Assembly: GCF_030518235.1 (NCBI RefSeq)
Contig: NZ_JAULSA010000002.1
Span: 186,001-250,000 of the forward strand
DNA length: 64,000 nucleotides
Source: Saccharibacillus sp. CPCC 101409
GTDB lineage: Bacteria > Bacillota > Bacilli > Paenibacillales > Paenibacillaceae
Reading direction: 5' to 3'
Positions 46,067-55,331 of the stretch are shown one piece after another. The notes beneath the pieces were generated by a model. The model was not told where the DNA came from and searched no databases. It worked only from the letters and a program-made list of their open reading frames with translations. How positions within the stretch are numbered: the stretch's first letter is position 1; every line of letters begins with the position of its first letter. The position numbers were made by a program, and so were the translations under genes.

Positions 46067-46912
46067 GTGAATACACATACCCGGTCCAAATGGTTCGTCG
46101 GATTGGCGGCCTCGTTCTGGCTCGCCGTCTGGACGGTCGGCATTCCGCTGATCGCCTGTACATCGTTTGCGTCGACGGCTTCGGCCGCCGGTCCGTTAGG
46201 AGCAGCGAGTTTCGGTTTGCCCGCCCAGACGGGATTTATATCCCACGCGGCCGATTTTCTGACGACCCCGATTATGCTGACCCTGCTGCTGTTTATCGGA
46301 TTGGCGGGAGTGGTGATCGAACTGCTGCTGCCCGGATTGATTTTCCCGGGAGTGCTGGGCGTCTCCGCTTTTATCCTGTACTTTTTGGCCAATACGTTCG
46401 CCGGGTTCGCGAGCACCTACGTATGGCTGCTGTTCGCGGTCGGGATCGTGTTGATGGCGCTGGAAATGTTTATTCCGAGCTTCGGAATACTGGGCCTGCT
46501 GGGAGCGGGCTCGCTGATTGGAGGAGTAGTTATGGCGGCTTGGGACACGGGTCATGCGTTCACCTCGCTCGGCATCGCGTTCGTTCTGGCTTCCGCGGCG
46601 GTCGGCATCGTCGCGTTCGTATTCAAGGAACGCGGAATCTGGAATCGCTTTATTTTGAAAGACAGCCTGACCTCGGAAGCCGGCTACAATTCGGCCGTTA
46701 CGCGCTATGAACTGGTCGGACGCGACGGCGTGTCGCTGACTCCGCTGCGGCCTTCCGGCACCGTCCTGATCGACGGCGAACGGATCGACGTGGTTACCGA
46801 AGGCGGCTTTATCGAACGCGACAAAGCCGTAACGATCGTCAAGACGGAAGGCGGACGCGTCGTGGTGCAGGAGAAGTGGCACAGCGGCCTCGGTCCGATC
46901 GAGCCGATCTGA
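46067..46912 (+). CDS. NfeD-like membrane protein, short form without protease domain
   Basis: A 281-residue membrane protein. It has an N-terminal signal-like helix (about 10-40), a short spacer, four membrane segments typical of NfeD (about 65-190, with GVVIELLLPGLIFPGVLG) and a C-terminal OB-fold domain (about 210-281, GRDGVSLTPLRPSGTVLIDG). The N-terminal ClpP-like serine protease domain of the longer B. subtilis YqeZ is absent, and there is no room for it between promoter and start. The start is GTG behind GAAGGAGGGAGG. It heads the SigW-type operon with flotillin, its usual partner in membrane organisation. Confidence 0.92.
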   Translation: MNTHTRSKWFVGLAASFWLAVWTVGIPLIACTSFASTASAAGPLGAASFGLPAQTGFISHAADFLTTPIMLTLLLFIGLAGVVIELLLPGLIFPGVLGVSAFILYFLANTFAGFASTYVWLLFAVGIVLMALEMFIPSFGILGLLGAGSLIGGVVMAAWDTGHAFTSLGIAFVLASAAVGIVAFVFKERGIWNRFILKDSLTSEAGYNSAVTRYELVGRDGVSLTPLRPSGTVLIDGERIDVVTEGGFIERDKAVTIVKTEGGRVVVQEKWHSGLGPIEPI

Positions 46913-47046
46913 ATCGGCGATCCTGTGCGGCGGCCGATCGTTTCGGCGGACGAACCGCATGTTCCGACCGGCTCGGCGCCGCGCCGAACCGGACTGCTTC
47001 AAAAGGCGGATCATATCCGCCGCGTCACATAACGAGGTCCGCGAAG

Positions 47047-47074
47047 TCCGGCGGGGCGCCTGCGCCCCGCCGGA
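47047..47074 (+). repeat. Perfect 13-bp GC hairpin between nfeD and floA
   Basis: TCCGGCGGGGCGC (47047-47059), a CT loop, and its exact complement (47062-47074). There is no U tract; floA starts 30 nt later. It may modulate relative expression or mRNA stability inside the operon. Confidence 0.6.
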
Positions 47075-47104
47075 GCGGAAGGACCGATATCTGGAGGGGT
47101 ACTT

Positions 47105-48109
47105 ATGGTAGAAGCGGCTTGGATCACCCCGCTGCTGATTATTGTCGTAGCGGTTATTTTACTCAGTGTTTTCTTTAGCTTTTTCCCGGTCGCGTTGTGG
47201 ATTTCCGCGCTTGCTTCCGGTCTGCGTCTGAGCATCATTACGCTCGTCGCCATGCGGCTGCGGCGCGTTACGCCGGCCCGGATCGTCAATCCGATGATCA
47301 AAGCGCACAAAGCCGGCATCAGCCTGACCATCAACCAGCTGGAAAGTCACTATCTGGCCGGCGGTAACGTCGACCGGGTCGTCAACGCCTTGATTGCGGC
47401 ACATCGCGCGAACATTCCGCTGGAATTCGAACGCGCCGCGGCGATCGACCTGGCCGGCCGGGACGTGCTCCAGGCTGTGCAGATGAGCGTTAACCCGCGC
47501 GTAATCGAGACGCCGAGCGTTTCGGCGGTCGCCCGCAACGGGATCGAGGTCGTCGTTATCGCGCGTGTAACGGTAAGAGCCAATATCGACCGCCTGGTCG
47601 GCGGCGCCGGCGAAGAAACGATCATCGCCCGTGTCGGCGAAGGGATCGTTACGACGGTCGGCTCCAGCGATACGCACAAAGAAGTCCTGGAGAACCCGGA
47701 TAAGATTTCGCGCACCGTGCTCGAAAAAGGACTGGACGCCGGCACGGCGTTCGAAATCCTGTCGATCGATATCGCGGACGTGGATGTCGGCAAAAATATC
47801 GGCGCGTTCCTGCAAACCGAACAGGCGGAAGCCGACAAACGCATCGCGCAGGCGAAAGCCGAAGAAAGACGCGCGATGGCCGTAGCGGAAGAACAGGAAA
47901 TGAACGCGCGCGTCGTCGAGATGAGAGCGCGGGTCGTCGAAGCGGAATCCGAAGTTCCGATCGCGATGGCCGAAGCGCTGCGCGGCGGCAACCTGGGCGT
48001 CATGGATTACCTCAATATGAAAAATATCGAAGCCGACACGGAAATGCGCGGCTCCCTCGGCGGAGTGGGCGTTACGCATGTGGAACCCCGGGGATCGGAC
48101 AATAAGTAA
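47105..48109 (+). CDS. floA: Flotillin-like protein FloA
   Basis: A 334-residue SPFH/flotillin family protein that organises membrane microdomains and affects membrane fluidity. One N-terminal membrane hairpin (about 8-28) is followed by the family-specific segment [20 protein letters not shown], the SPFH-type domain and a coiled-coil rich in Glu/Ala (about 235-295). It corresponds to B. subtilis YqfA. GGAGGGG is upstream of the ATG. It lies between nfeD and yqfB in the SigW-type operon. Confidence 0.96.
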   Translation: MVEAAWITPLLIIVVAVILLSVFFSFFPVALWISALASGLRLSIITLVAMRLRRVTPARIVNPMIKAHKAGISLTINQLESHYLAGGNVDRVVNALIAAHRANIPLEFERAAAIDLAGRDVLQAVQMSVNPRVIETPSVSAVARNGIEVVVIARVTVRANIDRLVGGAGEETIIARVGEGIVTTVGSSDTHKEVLENPDKISRTVLEKGLDAGTAFEILSIDIADVDVGKNIGAFLQTEQAEADKRIAQAKAEERRAMAVAEEQEMNARVVEMRARVVEAESEVPIAMAEALRGGNLGVMDYLNMKNIEADTEMRGSLGGVGVTHVEPRGSDNK

Positions 48110-48132
48110 ACGGCAGAACAGGAGGGGACCTC

Positions 48133-48747
48133 ATGCCCCAGTTCTTGGAATGGTTGTTTAGCCACTTTTATATCGTCTTGATTATTGCGGGCGCGCTGTT
48201 CTCCGTATTCGGCAAAGCCAACGCAGGCAAAAAGAACGGGGGCGGCGAACCGTTCGGCGGAGGCGGGGCAGGTCCAAACAGACGAACTTTGCAGGGCGGC
48301 CCGGGGCAAAGCCGCAGGCTTCCCGGCTCGCCCGGGGCCGACCAACCGGGACAATCGCCGTTCTCGGGCGCCCCGCTTCGTTCGGGCGAACCCGACGGCG
48401 ACGGCCGCGAGCGCATGACGCTCGATCAGGCTTCCCGGCAGATGAACACGGAGATCGACCGGCGGCTGCGCGAGCAGCGCTCGCAGCGCCGCCGCTCCGG
48501 AAGCGTGGAAGACGCGGCGCGCGAGATCGAACGCGCGGCTGCGGGCGAACGGCAGCCTCAACCGCCCAAAGCGCCGAAAGCGTCCAAACCGGCGCGCGAT
48601 TCGCGCAAGCACAGCGAGCCGGCGGCCGCTTCCGCGGCTTCGGCCTGGCCGAAAGCCACGGCCGAAGAACTGCGCAAAGGGATTCTGTGGGCCGAAATCC
48701 TGGGCGAGCCCAGGGCCCGTAAGCGTTACTCTTCCGGACGCCGATGA
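48133..48747 (+). CDS. YqfB-position protein with one membrane helix and low-complexity body
   Basis: A 204-residue protein with an N-terminal membrane segment (about residues 5-24, FLEWLFSHFYIVLIIAGALF), then a Gly/Pro/Arg/Ser-rich low-complexity region (about 30-175) and a conserved-looking C-terminus (EELRKGILWAEILGEPRARK). It occupies the place of yqfB, the third gene of the nfeD-floA operon. GGAGGGG precedes the ATG. A role in envelope-stress membrane organisation is suggested only by context. Confidence 0.82.
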   Translation: MPQFLEWLFSHFYIVLIIAGALFSVFGKANAGKKNGGGEPFGGGGAGPNRRTLQGGPGQSRRLPGSPGADQPGQSPFSGAPLRSGEPDGDGRERMTLDQASRQMNTEIDRRLREQRSQRRRSGSVEDAAREIERAAAGERQPQPPKAPKASKPARDSRKHSEPAAASAASAWPKATAEELRKGILWAEILGEPRARKRYSSGRR

Positions 48748-48778
48748 ATGCGAACCGCCGGATCGGTTTTGCGGCACT

Positions 48779-48818
48779 GCCGGCCTTCTTCGTCCACGGA
48801 CGAAAAAGGCCGGCTTTT
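48779..48818 (+). terminator. Terminator of the nfeD-floA-yqfB operon
   Basis: GCCGGCCTTCTTCGTCC (48779-48795) pairs with GGACGAAAAAGGCCGGC (48798-48814) with one mismatch, followed by TTTT. Confidence 0.88.
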
Positions 48819-48994
48819 CTTATCGTTTCGAAGAACAGCCGCCGCCTGACGCCGCAGGCCGCGGCCGGCCGAAATCTTTTGCATGGGAAGTCAGACAATG
48901 GTAAAGTTGAGGAATAAGCCCCGCTCCGGGGCTGAATCAGGCAGAGGGATGCCGCAGCCCGGATGAAACTATCGTTTAAGGAGACTGAGAGCAT

Positions 48995-49966
48995 TTGACA
49001 GAACAGACGCGAAGCATCAAGATCCCGCTTCAGAACGCAGGGGAAGGATTGGCCTTGTTTGGTCCGCAGGATACGTATCTCAAATTGATTGAGGGACAGT
49101 TCGACACCCGGATCGACAGCCGGGAAGCCGAAATCGCCGTGCACGGACCGCAGAACCAGGTGGATATGCTGGAGCAGCTGTTCGACGTGCTGCTGCAGTT
49201 GGTCCGCAACGGCTATAACCTGACCGAACGCGACGTGCAGTACGCGCTGGACCTCGCCCGCGAATTCCGCGCCGATCAGCTGCTCGATTTGTTCAAGGGA
49301 GAGATCGCGCTGACGTTCCGCGGCAAGCCGATCCGCCCGAAAACGATCGGACAGAAACATTATGTAACGACAATCAAGAAAAAAGATATCGTATTCGGCA
49401 TCGGACCCGCCGGTACCGGCAAAACCTATCTGGCGGTCGTGCTCGCCGTGACCGCCCTCAAAGAAGGTCTGGTCAAGCGGATCGTGCTGACCCGTCCGGC
49501 CGTCGAAGCGGGCGAGAGCCTGGGCTTCCTGCCCGGAGACCTGCAGGAGAAAGTCGATCCGTATCTGCGTCCGCTCTACGACGCGCTGTACGACGTGATG
49601 GGCACCGAGCAGGTCGCCAAAGCGCTCGAACGCGGCCTGATCGAGATTGCGCCGCTTGCTTACATGCGCGGCCGCACGCTCGACGATTCGTTCATCATTC
49701 TTGACGAAGCGCAGAATACGACGCCAGAGCAGATGAAGATGTTCCTGACCCGGATCGGCTTCGGCTCGAAGATGGTCATTACCGGCGACGTTACCCAGAT
49801 CGACCTGCCGCGCGGCAAAAAGTCCGGACTCGTGGAAGCACGTTTGATACTCAGCGATATTGAAGATATCGGATTCGTTACGTTTGCCGAAGAGGACGTC
49901 GTGCGTCATTCGATCGTCCAGAAAATTATTGTCGCTTACGAGAAGGCGGCGGAAAGCATCGAATAA
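48995..49966 (+). CDS. phoH: PhoH-like ATPase
   Basis: A 323-residue protein of the PhoH family, an ATPase related to superfamily 1 helicases and often placed next to ybeY. Walker A is GPAGTGKTYLAVVLAV (about 136-151) and Walker B FIILDEAQNTTPEQMK (about 231-246). The N-terminus has a KH-like region. The start is TTG with TAAGGAG at 48977. A weak promoter (TTGCAT, 17 nt, TAAAGT at 48879-48907) may lie upstream. It starts the long phoH-yqfF-ybeY-dgkA-cdd-era-recO gene run. Confidence 0.95.
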   Translation: MTEQTRSIKIPLQNAGEGLALFGPQDTYLKLIEGQFDTRIDSREAEIAVHGPQNQVDMLEQLFDVLLQLVRNGYNLTERDVQYALDLAREFRADQLLDLFKGEIALTFRGKPIRPKTIGQKHYVTTIKKKDIVFGIGPAGTGKTYLAVVLAVTALKEGLVKRIVLTRPAVEAGESLGFLPGDLQEKVDPYLRPLYDALYDVMGTEQVAKALERGLIEIAPLAYMRGRTLDDSFIILDEAQNTTPEQMKMFLTRIGFGSKMVITGDVTQIDLPRGKKSGLVEARLILSDIEDIGFVTFAEEDVVRHSIVQKIIVAYEKAAESIE

Positions 49967-49984
49967 TACCGGAGGTCTTTCCAT

Positions 49985-52216
49985 ATGACTTCGAAAGAAA
50001 AACGGAAACGCAAAGCCGATCCCAAACTTGCCGGCTGGAAAAACAGCCGCGCGGTCAAGATGGCCCTGTTCGCCCTGCTGACGCTGATGTTCTATGTGGC
50101 GCTGGCGCCCAAGCTGCTGCCGGAAAAGTACGATATCCAGGTCAATATGCCGAGCGACAAAGAGATCCTGGCGCCGACCCAGATTCCGAACAGCAAAGCG
50201 ACGCTGCAGGCGCAGGAAGAAGCGGCCGAGAAAGTTCAGCAGGTGTATCGGATCGTCTCCATGCGCAACGATACGCTGGTCAGCCAGCTGCTGGACCGGA
50301 TCGATACGCTGAACCAGGACGACCAGCTTACCGAAGGCAACAAAGTGGAGATCTACAAGGAAGAACTTCCGCAGCGCGTCGACCAGTTCGTCGCCAACTT
50401 TATTCGCGGCAGCAGTACGGGCACTACCTATTCGGCCACGCTGCTGCAGGAAGTGCGGGCGCGGCTGGACGAGCAGAAGTACGATATTCCGGAAGAAACG
50501 TTTTATAAGATTCCGTCGCTGACTTCGGCCCAGATCCAGGCGATGAAGCCGGTGGCGATCGAGATCGTTTCCCGGCTGATGAACGACCAGATTACCGACG
50601 CGCAAACGGCGCGGGCGCGCGTTGCCGAATTTATCAGCCGCAGTTCGCTGACCGACCGCACTTCGCGCGAGGTCGTCCAGGAACTGATCCGGCTGTCGAT
50701 CACGGCCAACCGCTTCTACGACGAAGAAGCGACCAAGGAAGCGGCCGTGCAGGCGCGCGAGAACACCGAAACCGTCTATATCGAGCAGGGAGACGTACTG
50801 ATCCACCGGGGAGAAACGATCACCCAGGACATGTACAATCTGCTGCGCGAGAACGATATGCTGAAGACCGAAGTCAACTACTGGCCTCAGTTCGGTCTGC
50901 TGCTGCTGTCCGGCCTGCTTTCGATGGGCATGCTGCTGTTTACCCGCCAGAACGGCGACACGTTCCAGTACGGCAATCCGCAGCTGCTGATGATTGTCTT
51001 GATTTACTTTATCATGCTGATCGCCATGCATCTGACGGCGCTCGTTCAGCGCGATACGATGAATTACGTCGGCTATCTGGCGCCTGTCGCCATCGGCTGC
51101 ACGCTCATTACGCTGCTGCTGAATATTCCGTTCGCTTACTTTAGCGCAATCGTGTTCTCCGTGCTGGCGAGCGTGGTGCTGAATAGCGGACCGGCGGGCA
51201 TTTTCGATTTTCATTTCGGATTCTATACGCTTGTGGTTTCGTTCGCGGCGATCTTTACCGTGCACCGGGCCAGCCAGCGTTCGACCATCCTCAAAGCGGG
51301 GATCATGGTCAGTTTGTTCGGGGCGATCGCGGTGCTGGCGCTTTCGCTGATCGGCGATACGAGTCCGGACCGCAATACGCTGCTGTACTCGGTCGGCTTC
51401 GCGCTGGCCGCGGGTCTGCTGACCGCCATCCTGGCGATCGGGCTGATGCCGTTCTTCGAAGTCACGTTCGGCATCTTGTCGGCGCTCAAGCTGGTCGAGC
51501 TGTCCAACCCGAACCATCCGCTGCTGCGCAAACTGCTGATCGAGACGCCGGGAACGTATCATCACAGCGTCATGGTCGGCAATCTGTCGGAAGCGGCGGC
51601 CGAAGCGATCGGGGCGAACGGTCTGCTGTGCCGCGTCGGTTCTTATTATCACGATATCGGCAAGACCAAGCGTCCGAGCTATTTTATCGAAAACCAGACC
51701 AATATTGAAAATCCGCACGATTCGATCGATCCGAAGCTGAGCAAGTCGATTATTATCGCGCACGCGCGCGACGGCGTCGAGATGCAGAAAGAATACAAGC
51801 TGCCGAAGCGCATTCGCGATATCGCGGAGCAGCATCACGGCACCACGTTCCTGTATTTCTTCTATCAAAAAGCGCTGAAGCAGGCGGAAGAACGCGGCGT
51901 CGAGCCGGACTTTACCGAAGCGGAGTTCCGCTATCACGGCCCGAAAGCGCAGACCAAGGAAGCGGCGGTCGTGGGCATCGCGGACAGCGTGGAAGCGGCG
52001 GTCCGCTCGCTGCACAAGCCGACGATCGAACAGGTCGAATCCATGATCGGGAAGATTATCAAAAGCCGCCTGGACGATCAGCAGTTCAACGAATGCGATA
52101 TCACGCTCAAAGAACTCGACGTGGTCGCCAAAACGCTGAAGGAAGCGGTGATGGGCATCTTCCATTCGCGGATCGAATATCCGGAAGAAGAGAAGCCCAA
52201 AGCAAAGGAGAATTGA
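49985..52216 (+). CDS. pgpH: 7TM-HD phosphodiesterase PgpH (YqfF), c-di-AMP degrading
   Basis: A 743-residue membrane protein with one N-terminal helix (about 24-42), a large extracytoplasmic domain (7TMR-HDED type, about 45-290), seven membrane helices (about 300-505) and a cytosolic HD domain (YHHSVMVGNLSEAAAEAIG near 520, YYHDIGKTKRP near 553). Members hydrolyse cyclic di-AMP. The gene follows phoH by 18 nt and precedes ybeY by 3 nt, the standard order. The predicted reaction rests on homology to YqfF/PgpH. Confidence 0.95.
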   Translation: MTSKEKRKRKADPKLAGWKNSRAVKMALFALLTLMFYVALAPKLLPEKYDIQVNMPSDKEILAPTQIPNSKATLQAQEEAAEKVQQVYRIVSMRNDTLVSQLLDRIDTLNQDDQLTEGNKVEIYKEELPQRVDQFVANFIRGSSTGTTYSATLLQEVRARLDEQKYDIPEETFYKIPSLTSAQIQAMKPVAIEIVSRLMNDQITDAQTARARVAEFISRSSLTDRTSREVVQELIRLSITANRFYDEEATKEAAVQARENTETVYIEQGDVLIHRGETITQDMYNLLRENDMLKTEVNYWPQFGLLLLSGLLSMGMLLFTRQNGDTFQYGNPQLLMIVLIYFIMLIAMHLTALVQRDTMNYVGYLAPVAIGCTLITLLLNIPFAYFSAIVFSVLASVVLNSGPAGIFDFHFGFYTLVVSFAAIFTVHRASQRSTILKAGIMVSLFGAIAVLALSLIGDTSPDRNTLLYSVGFALAAGLLTAILAIGLMPFFEVTFGILSALKLVELSNPNHPLLRKLLIETPGTYHHSVMVGNLSEAAAEAIGANGLLCRVGSYYHDIGKTKRPSYFIENQTNIENPHDSIDPKLSKSIIIAHARDGVEMQKEYKLPKRIRDIAEQHHGTTFLYFFYQKALKQAEERGVEPDFTEAEFRYHGPKAQTKEAAVVGIADSVEAAVRSLHKPTIEQVESMIGKIIKSRLDDQQFNECDITLKELDVVAKTLKEAVMGIFHSRIEYPEEEKPKAKEN

Positions 52217-52219
52217 AGC

Positions 52220-52726
52220 ATGAGCCTGAATCTGGATTGGAACAACGAGCAAACGGATTATGAAATCAGCGAAGAATTGATCGCGCGTCTGAACCGGCTG
52301 CTTCAAGCCGCCGGCGAAACCGAAGGCGTGACCGAAGGCGAAGTGGCGCTGACTTTTGTGGACGACGAAGAGATTCACCGGCTGAACAAAGAATTCCGGA
52401 ATATCGACCGTCCGACCGATGTGCTCTCGTTCGCGATGCGCGAATCGGCCGGGGACGAACCGGAGATGGAGATTACGTACGAGTACGAGCAGGGCGAAGA
52501 AGAAGGCCCCGAACTCGACGAGATGCTCGGCGATATTATCGTATCCGTTCCGCGCGCGATCGCCCAGAGCGAAGATTACGGCCATTCCGTCGAGCGCGAA
52601 CTCGGATTTTTGGTTGTGCACGGATTTTTGCATCTGCTCGGCTACGATCACCAGACGGCCGAAGACGAAGCCGAGATGATGGGCAAGCAGGAAGCGGCGC
52701 TGCAAAAAGTGGGGCTGACGCGGTAA
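52220..52726 (+). CDS. ybeY: Endoribonuclease YbeY
   Basis: Single-strand metallo-endoribonuclease in 16S rRNA maturation and ribosome quality control. The 168-residue protein has the zinc motif H134-x3-H138-x5-H144 ([13 protein letters not shown]) and the conserved [12 protein letters not shown]. An acidic stretch (about 75-100) precedes LGDIIVS. The stop codon overlaps the dgkA start by one base. Confidence 0.96.
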   Translation: MSLNLDWNNEQTDYEISEELIARLNRLLQAAGETEGVTEGEVALTFVDDEEIHRLNKEFRNIDRPTDVLSFAMRESAGDEPEMEITYEYEQGEEEGPELDEMLGDIIVSVPRAIAQSEDYGHSVERELGFLVVHGFLHLLGYDHQTAEDEAEMMGKQEAALQKVGLTR

Positions 52727-53112
52727 TGGACAAACGGCGCACCTGGCTGGACGTGTTCCGCAATGCCTGGGACGGCGTGCGGGCGACCGCTTCGACGGAG
52801 CGGAATTTCAAAGTTCATCTGGCGCTGAGCGCGGCGGTGTTCGCCCTGGGCGGGCTGCTGCGCGTGCCGCGGCTGGACTGGGCGCTGCTCTGTCTGGCGA
52901 TGGGACTCGTGCTCTCCGCCGAACTGATGAATACGGCCGTCGAGGCGGCCGTTAATTTGACTGTGGGGGAACGGATACATCCGCTGGCGAAAAAAGCCAA
53001 GGACGCCGCCGCGGGGGCCGTGCTGGCCTCCGCGGTTTTTGCCGCCGTGATCGGACTGCTCGTGTTCGGCCCGCCTTTGCTGGGTCTGGCGCGGAACTGG
53101 GGATGGCTGTAG
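52726..53112 (+). CDS. dgkA: Diacylglycerol/undecaprenol kinase
   Basis: A 128-residue integral membrane kinase with three membrane helices. The signature is ELMNTAVEAAVNL (E66-L-M-N-T-A-V-E). In Bacillales this family phosphorylates undecaprenol, so it feeds lipid carrier synthesis for the cell wall, and diacylglycerol only weakly. The ATG overlaps the ybeY stop codon. It is followed after 58 nt by cdd. Confidence 0.93.
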   Translation: MDKRRTWLDVFRNAWDGVRATASTERNFKVHLALSAAVFALGGLLRVPRLDWALLCLAMGLVLSAELMNTAVEAAVNLTVGERIHPLAKKAKDAAAGAVLASAVFAAVIGLLVFGPPLLGLARNWGWL

Positions 53113-53170
53113 AATAGGGAGTGCTCCCGCGCAGGGATTCTGCCGGGGGATGCGAGAGGGGACGTTAACG

Positions 53171-53569
53171 ATGGATAAAGCGGCATTGATGCGCCTGGCG
53201 GTCGAAGCCCGGGAACGGGCTTACGTGCCGTATTCGAATTTCAAAGTAGGGGCGGCTCTGCTCGACGAGCACGGGGAAGTCCATTACGGCTGCAACGTGG
53301 AGAACGCGGCGTACGGACCGTCGAACTGCGCCGAACGCACGGCGCTGTTTCGCGCGATCGCGGACGGGCGGAAGCCCGGCAGCTTTCAAATGCTGGCGGT
53401 CGTCGGCGACACGGACGGTCCGATTGCGCCCTGCGGCGTCTGCCGCCAGGTGCTGGTCGAGCTGTGCCGCCCGGATATGCCGGTCGTGCTGGGCAATCTG
53501 AAAGGCGATACGCGCGAGACGACGATCGGCGAACTGCTGCCGGACGCGTTCGGCCCGTGGAATCTGTAA
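53171..53569 (+). CDS. cdd: Cytidine deaminase
   Basis: Deaminates cytidine and deoxycytidine in pyrimidine salvage. The 132-residue protein has the zinc ligands C53, C88 and C91 and the catalytic E55 ([18 protein letters not shown]), and the substrate motif FKVGAALL near 24-31. I chose the ATG at 53171, behind GAGAGGGG; an in-frame ATG at 53150 has no good site. Length is normal for the homotetrameric form. Confidence 0.96.
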   Translation: MDKAALMRLAVEARERAYVPYSNFKVGAALLDEHGEVHYGCNVENAAYGPSNCAERTALFRAIADGRKPGSFQMLAVVGDTDGPIAPCGVCRQVLVELCRPDMPVVLGNLKGDTRETTIGELLPDAFGPWNL

Positions 53570-53645
53570 ACTTCGGCCGGAACGTTCCGGATTGAATACA
53601 AGATTGTTTTTAAAAAGATATTCGACATCACGAAGGAGGAATACG

Positions 53646-54548
53646 ATGCAGAGCAAAGGATTCAAATCGGGGTTCGTCGCGATCGTCGGCCGGCCGAACG
53701 TCGGCAAGTCGACGCTGATGAACCAGATTATCGGACAGAAGATCGCGATCATGTCCGACAAGCCGCAGACGACGCGCAACAAGATTCACGGCGTATACAC
53801 GGGGGAAGGCAAACAGATCGTATTTCTGGATACGCCGGGCATTCATAAGCGGCAGTCCAAGCTGGGCGACTTTATGAACAATACCGCGCTCAACACGCTG
53901 GGCGAAGTCGAAGCGGCGCTGTTCCTCGTCGACGCTTCCGAAGGCATCGGCGGCGGCGACCGTTATATTATCGAACAGCTCGGCAGGATCAAAACGCCGG
54001 TGTTCCTGATCCTGAACAAGATCGACCTGATCGAGCCGGAAGCGCTGCTGCCGCTGATCGAGACGTACCGCAAGCTGTACGAATTCGCGGAGATCGTGCC
54101 GATCTCGGCCAAGCTGGGCAGCAATGTCAATACGCTGATGGAGCAGATCGGCAAATACCTGCCGGAAGGCCCGCAGTATTATCCGGAAGACCAGGTAACG
54201 GACCATCCGGAGCAGTTCGTCATCGCCGAGCTGATTCGCGAGAAGATCCTGCAGATGACGCGCGAAGAAGTGCCGCACTCGATCGCCGTGACGATTGAAG
54301 ACATGAAGATGCAGGAGAACGGCATCGTCTATGTCGGAGCGGTTATTTTCGTGGAACGTGATTCGCAGAAAGGGATCGTGATCGGCAAGCAGGGCGCCAT
54401 GCTCAAAGAAGTCGGCAAACGGGCGCGCCAGGATATCGAGAATCTGCTCGGCTCGAAGATCTTCCTGGAACTGTGGGTCAAAGTGAAAAAAGACTGGCGC
54501 AACCAGGACCGCGTGCTGCGCGATCTGGGCTTCCACCGGGACGCGTAG
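53646..54548 (+). CDS. era: GTPase Era
   Basis: Ribosome-assembly GTPase that binds the 3' end of 16S rRNA. The 300-residue protein has G1 GRPNVGKST (about 15-23), G2 in the [10 protein letters not shown] segment, G3 DTPGIH, G4 NKIDL and G5 SAK, and a C-terminal KH domain ([19 protein letters not shown] near 240). AAGGAGG precedes the ATG at 53646; the frame is open to 53592 without a site. recO begins directly after the stop. Confidence 0.97.
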   Translation: MQSKGFKSGFVAIVGRPNVGKSTLMNQIIGQKIAIMSDKPQTTRNKIHGVYTGEGKQIVFLDTPGIHKRQSKLGDFMNNTALNTLGEVEAALFLVDASEGIGGGDRYIIEQLGRIKTPVFLILNKIDLIEPEALLPLIETYRKLYEFAEIVPISAKLGSNVNTLMEQIGKYLPEGPQYYPEDQVTDHPEQFVIAELIREKILQMTREEVPHSIAVTIEDMKMQENGIVYVGAVIFVERDSQKGIVIGKQGAMLKEVGKRARQDIENLLGSKIFLELWVKVKKDWRNQDRVLRDLGFHRDA

Positions 54549-55307
54549 ATGCTGTACCGTCTCGAAGGAATCGTGATCCGGGCGATGGACTACGGGGAAA
54601 CGAACAAGATTATTACGCTCTGCACGCAAACGCACGGCAAGATCGGCGTAATGGTGCGCGGAGCCAAAAAGGTCAAAAGCCGCTACGCTTCGCTGACCCA
54701 GCCTTTTACGTACGGCGTGTTCAACTTTTTTCGCGGCGGAAGCGGGCTCGGCACGCTGAACGACGCGGAGATCTACGAGTCGAATCATAAACTGCGCGAA
54801 GATCTGGTACTGGCCGCGCACGGCTCTTACGCCTGCGAGCTGATCGACCGGGCGCTGCAGGACGAGGACACCGGCAGCTTCTGGTTCGAACAGCTGCTGG
54901 CGTTTCTAAGCGGAATGCGCGAAGGCAAAGATCCCGAGGTGATGATCCGCCTGTTCGAGATGAAGATTCTGCAGGCTGCCGGCTACGGTCCCGAACTTGA
55001 GATCTGCGCGGCCAGCAGGAATCCGGTCGAAGGCGACGCGTTGATCAGCCCGCGGCTCGGCGGCGTGCTGAGCGTTCCTTTTCGCGCGGCCGATCCGTAT
55101 GCGGTGCATGTGACGGCCCGGGCGCTGTCGCTGCTGAGAGTATTCGCGCGGCTGGATCTGCGGCGGCTGGGCAATGTGGACGTCAAACCGGAAACGAAAG
55201 CCGAGCTCAAAAAAGCCATGGCCGCGCTGATGCAGGAACACATGGGGATGAACCTGAAGTCCAAGCGTTTTCTCGACCAGCTGGATCAATACGGTTTTGA
55301 CAAATAA
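54549..55307 (+). CDS. recO: DNA repair protein RecO
   Basis: Recombination mediator that helps load RecA on SSB-coated DNA with RecR. The 252-residue protein has the N-terminal OB fold (YRLEGIVIRAMDYGETNKII ... GVMVRGAKK), then a helical domain. There is no gap to era. The predicted promoter of the glyQS leader lies inside the last codons of this gene (55297-55302). The zinc cysteines seen in some RecO proteins are not evident. Confidence 0.95.
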   Translation: MLYRLEGIVIRAMDYGETNKIITLCTQTHGKIGVMVRGAKKVKSRYASLTQPFTYGVFNFFRGGSGLGTLNDAEIYESNHKLREDLVLAAHGSYACELIDRALQDEDTGSFWFEQLLAFLSGMREGKDPEVMIRLFEMKILQAAGYGPELEICAASRNPVEGDALISPRLGGVLSVPFRAADPYAVHVTARALSLLRVFARLDLRRLGNVDVKPETKAELKKAMAALMQEHMGMNLKSKRFLDQLDQYGFDK

Positions 55308-55325
55308 GCATGTCCGTCTTACAAT
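55297..55325 (+). promoter_or_regulatory. SigmaA promoter of the glyQS leader, inside the recO 3' end
   Basis: Perfect TTGACA (55297-55302) and TACAAT (55320-55325), spacer 17 nt. The -35 box is in the last recO codons; the start is predicted near 55332. Confidence 0.8.
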
Positions 55326-55331
55326 AAAGAA

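Noticed and set aside
48182-52705. Very long open frame on the minus strand (about 1500 codons) opposite phoH, pgpH and ybeY
   Set aside because: The plus strand carries well-conserved proteins with ribosome binding sites. Long antisense frames are common in GC-rich DNA with this codon bias. The translated product is rich in Arg, His, Phe and Gln without domains.
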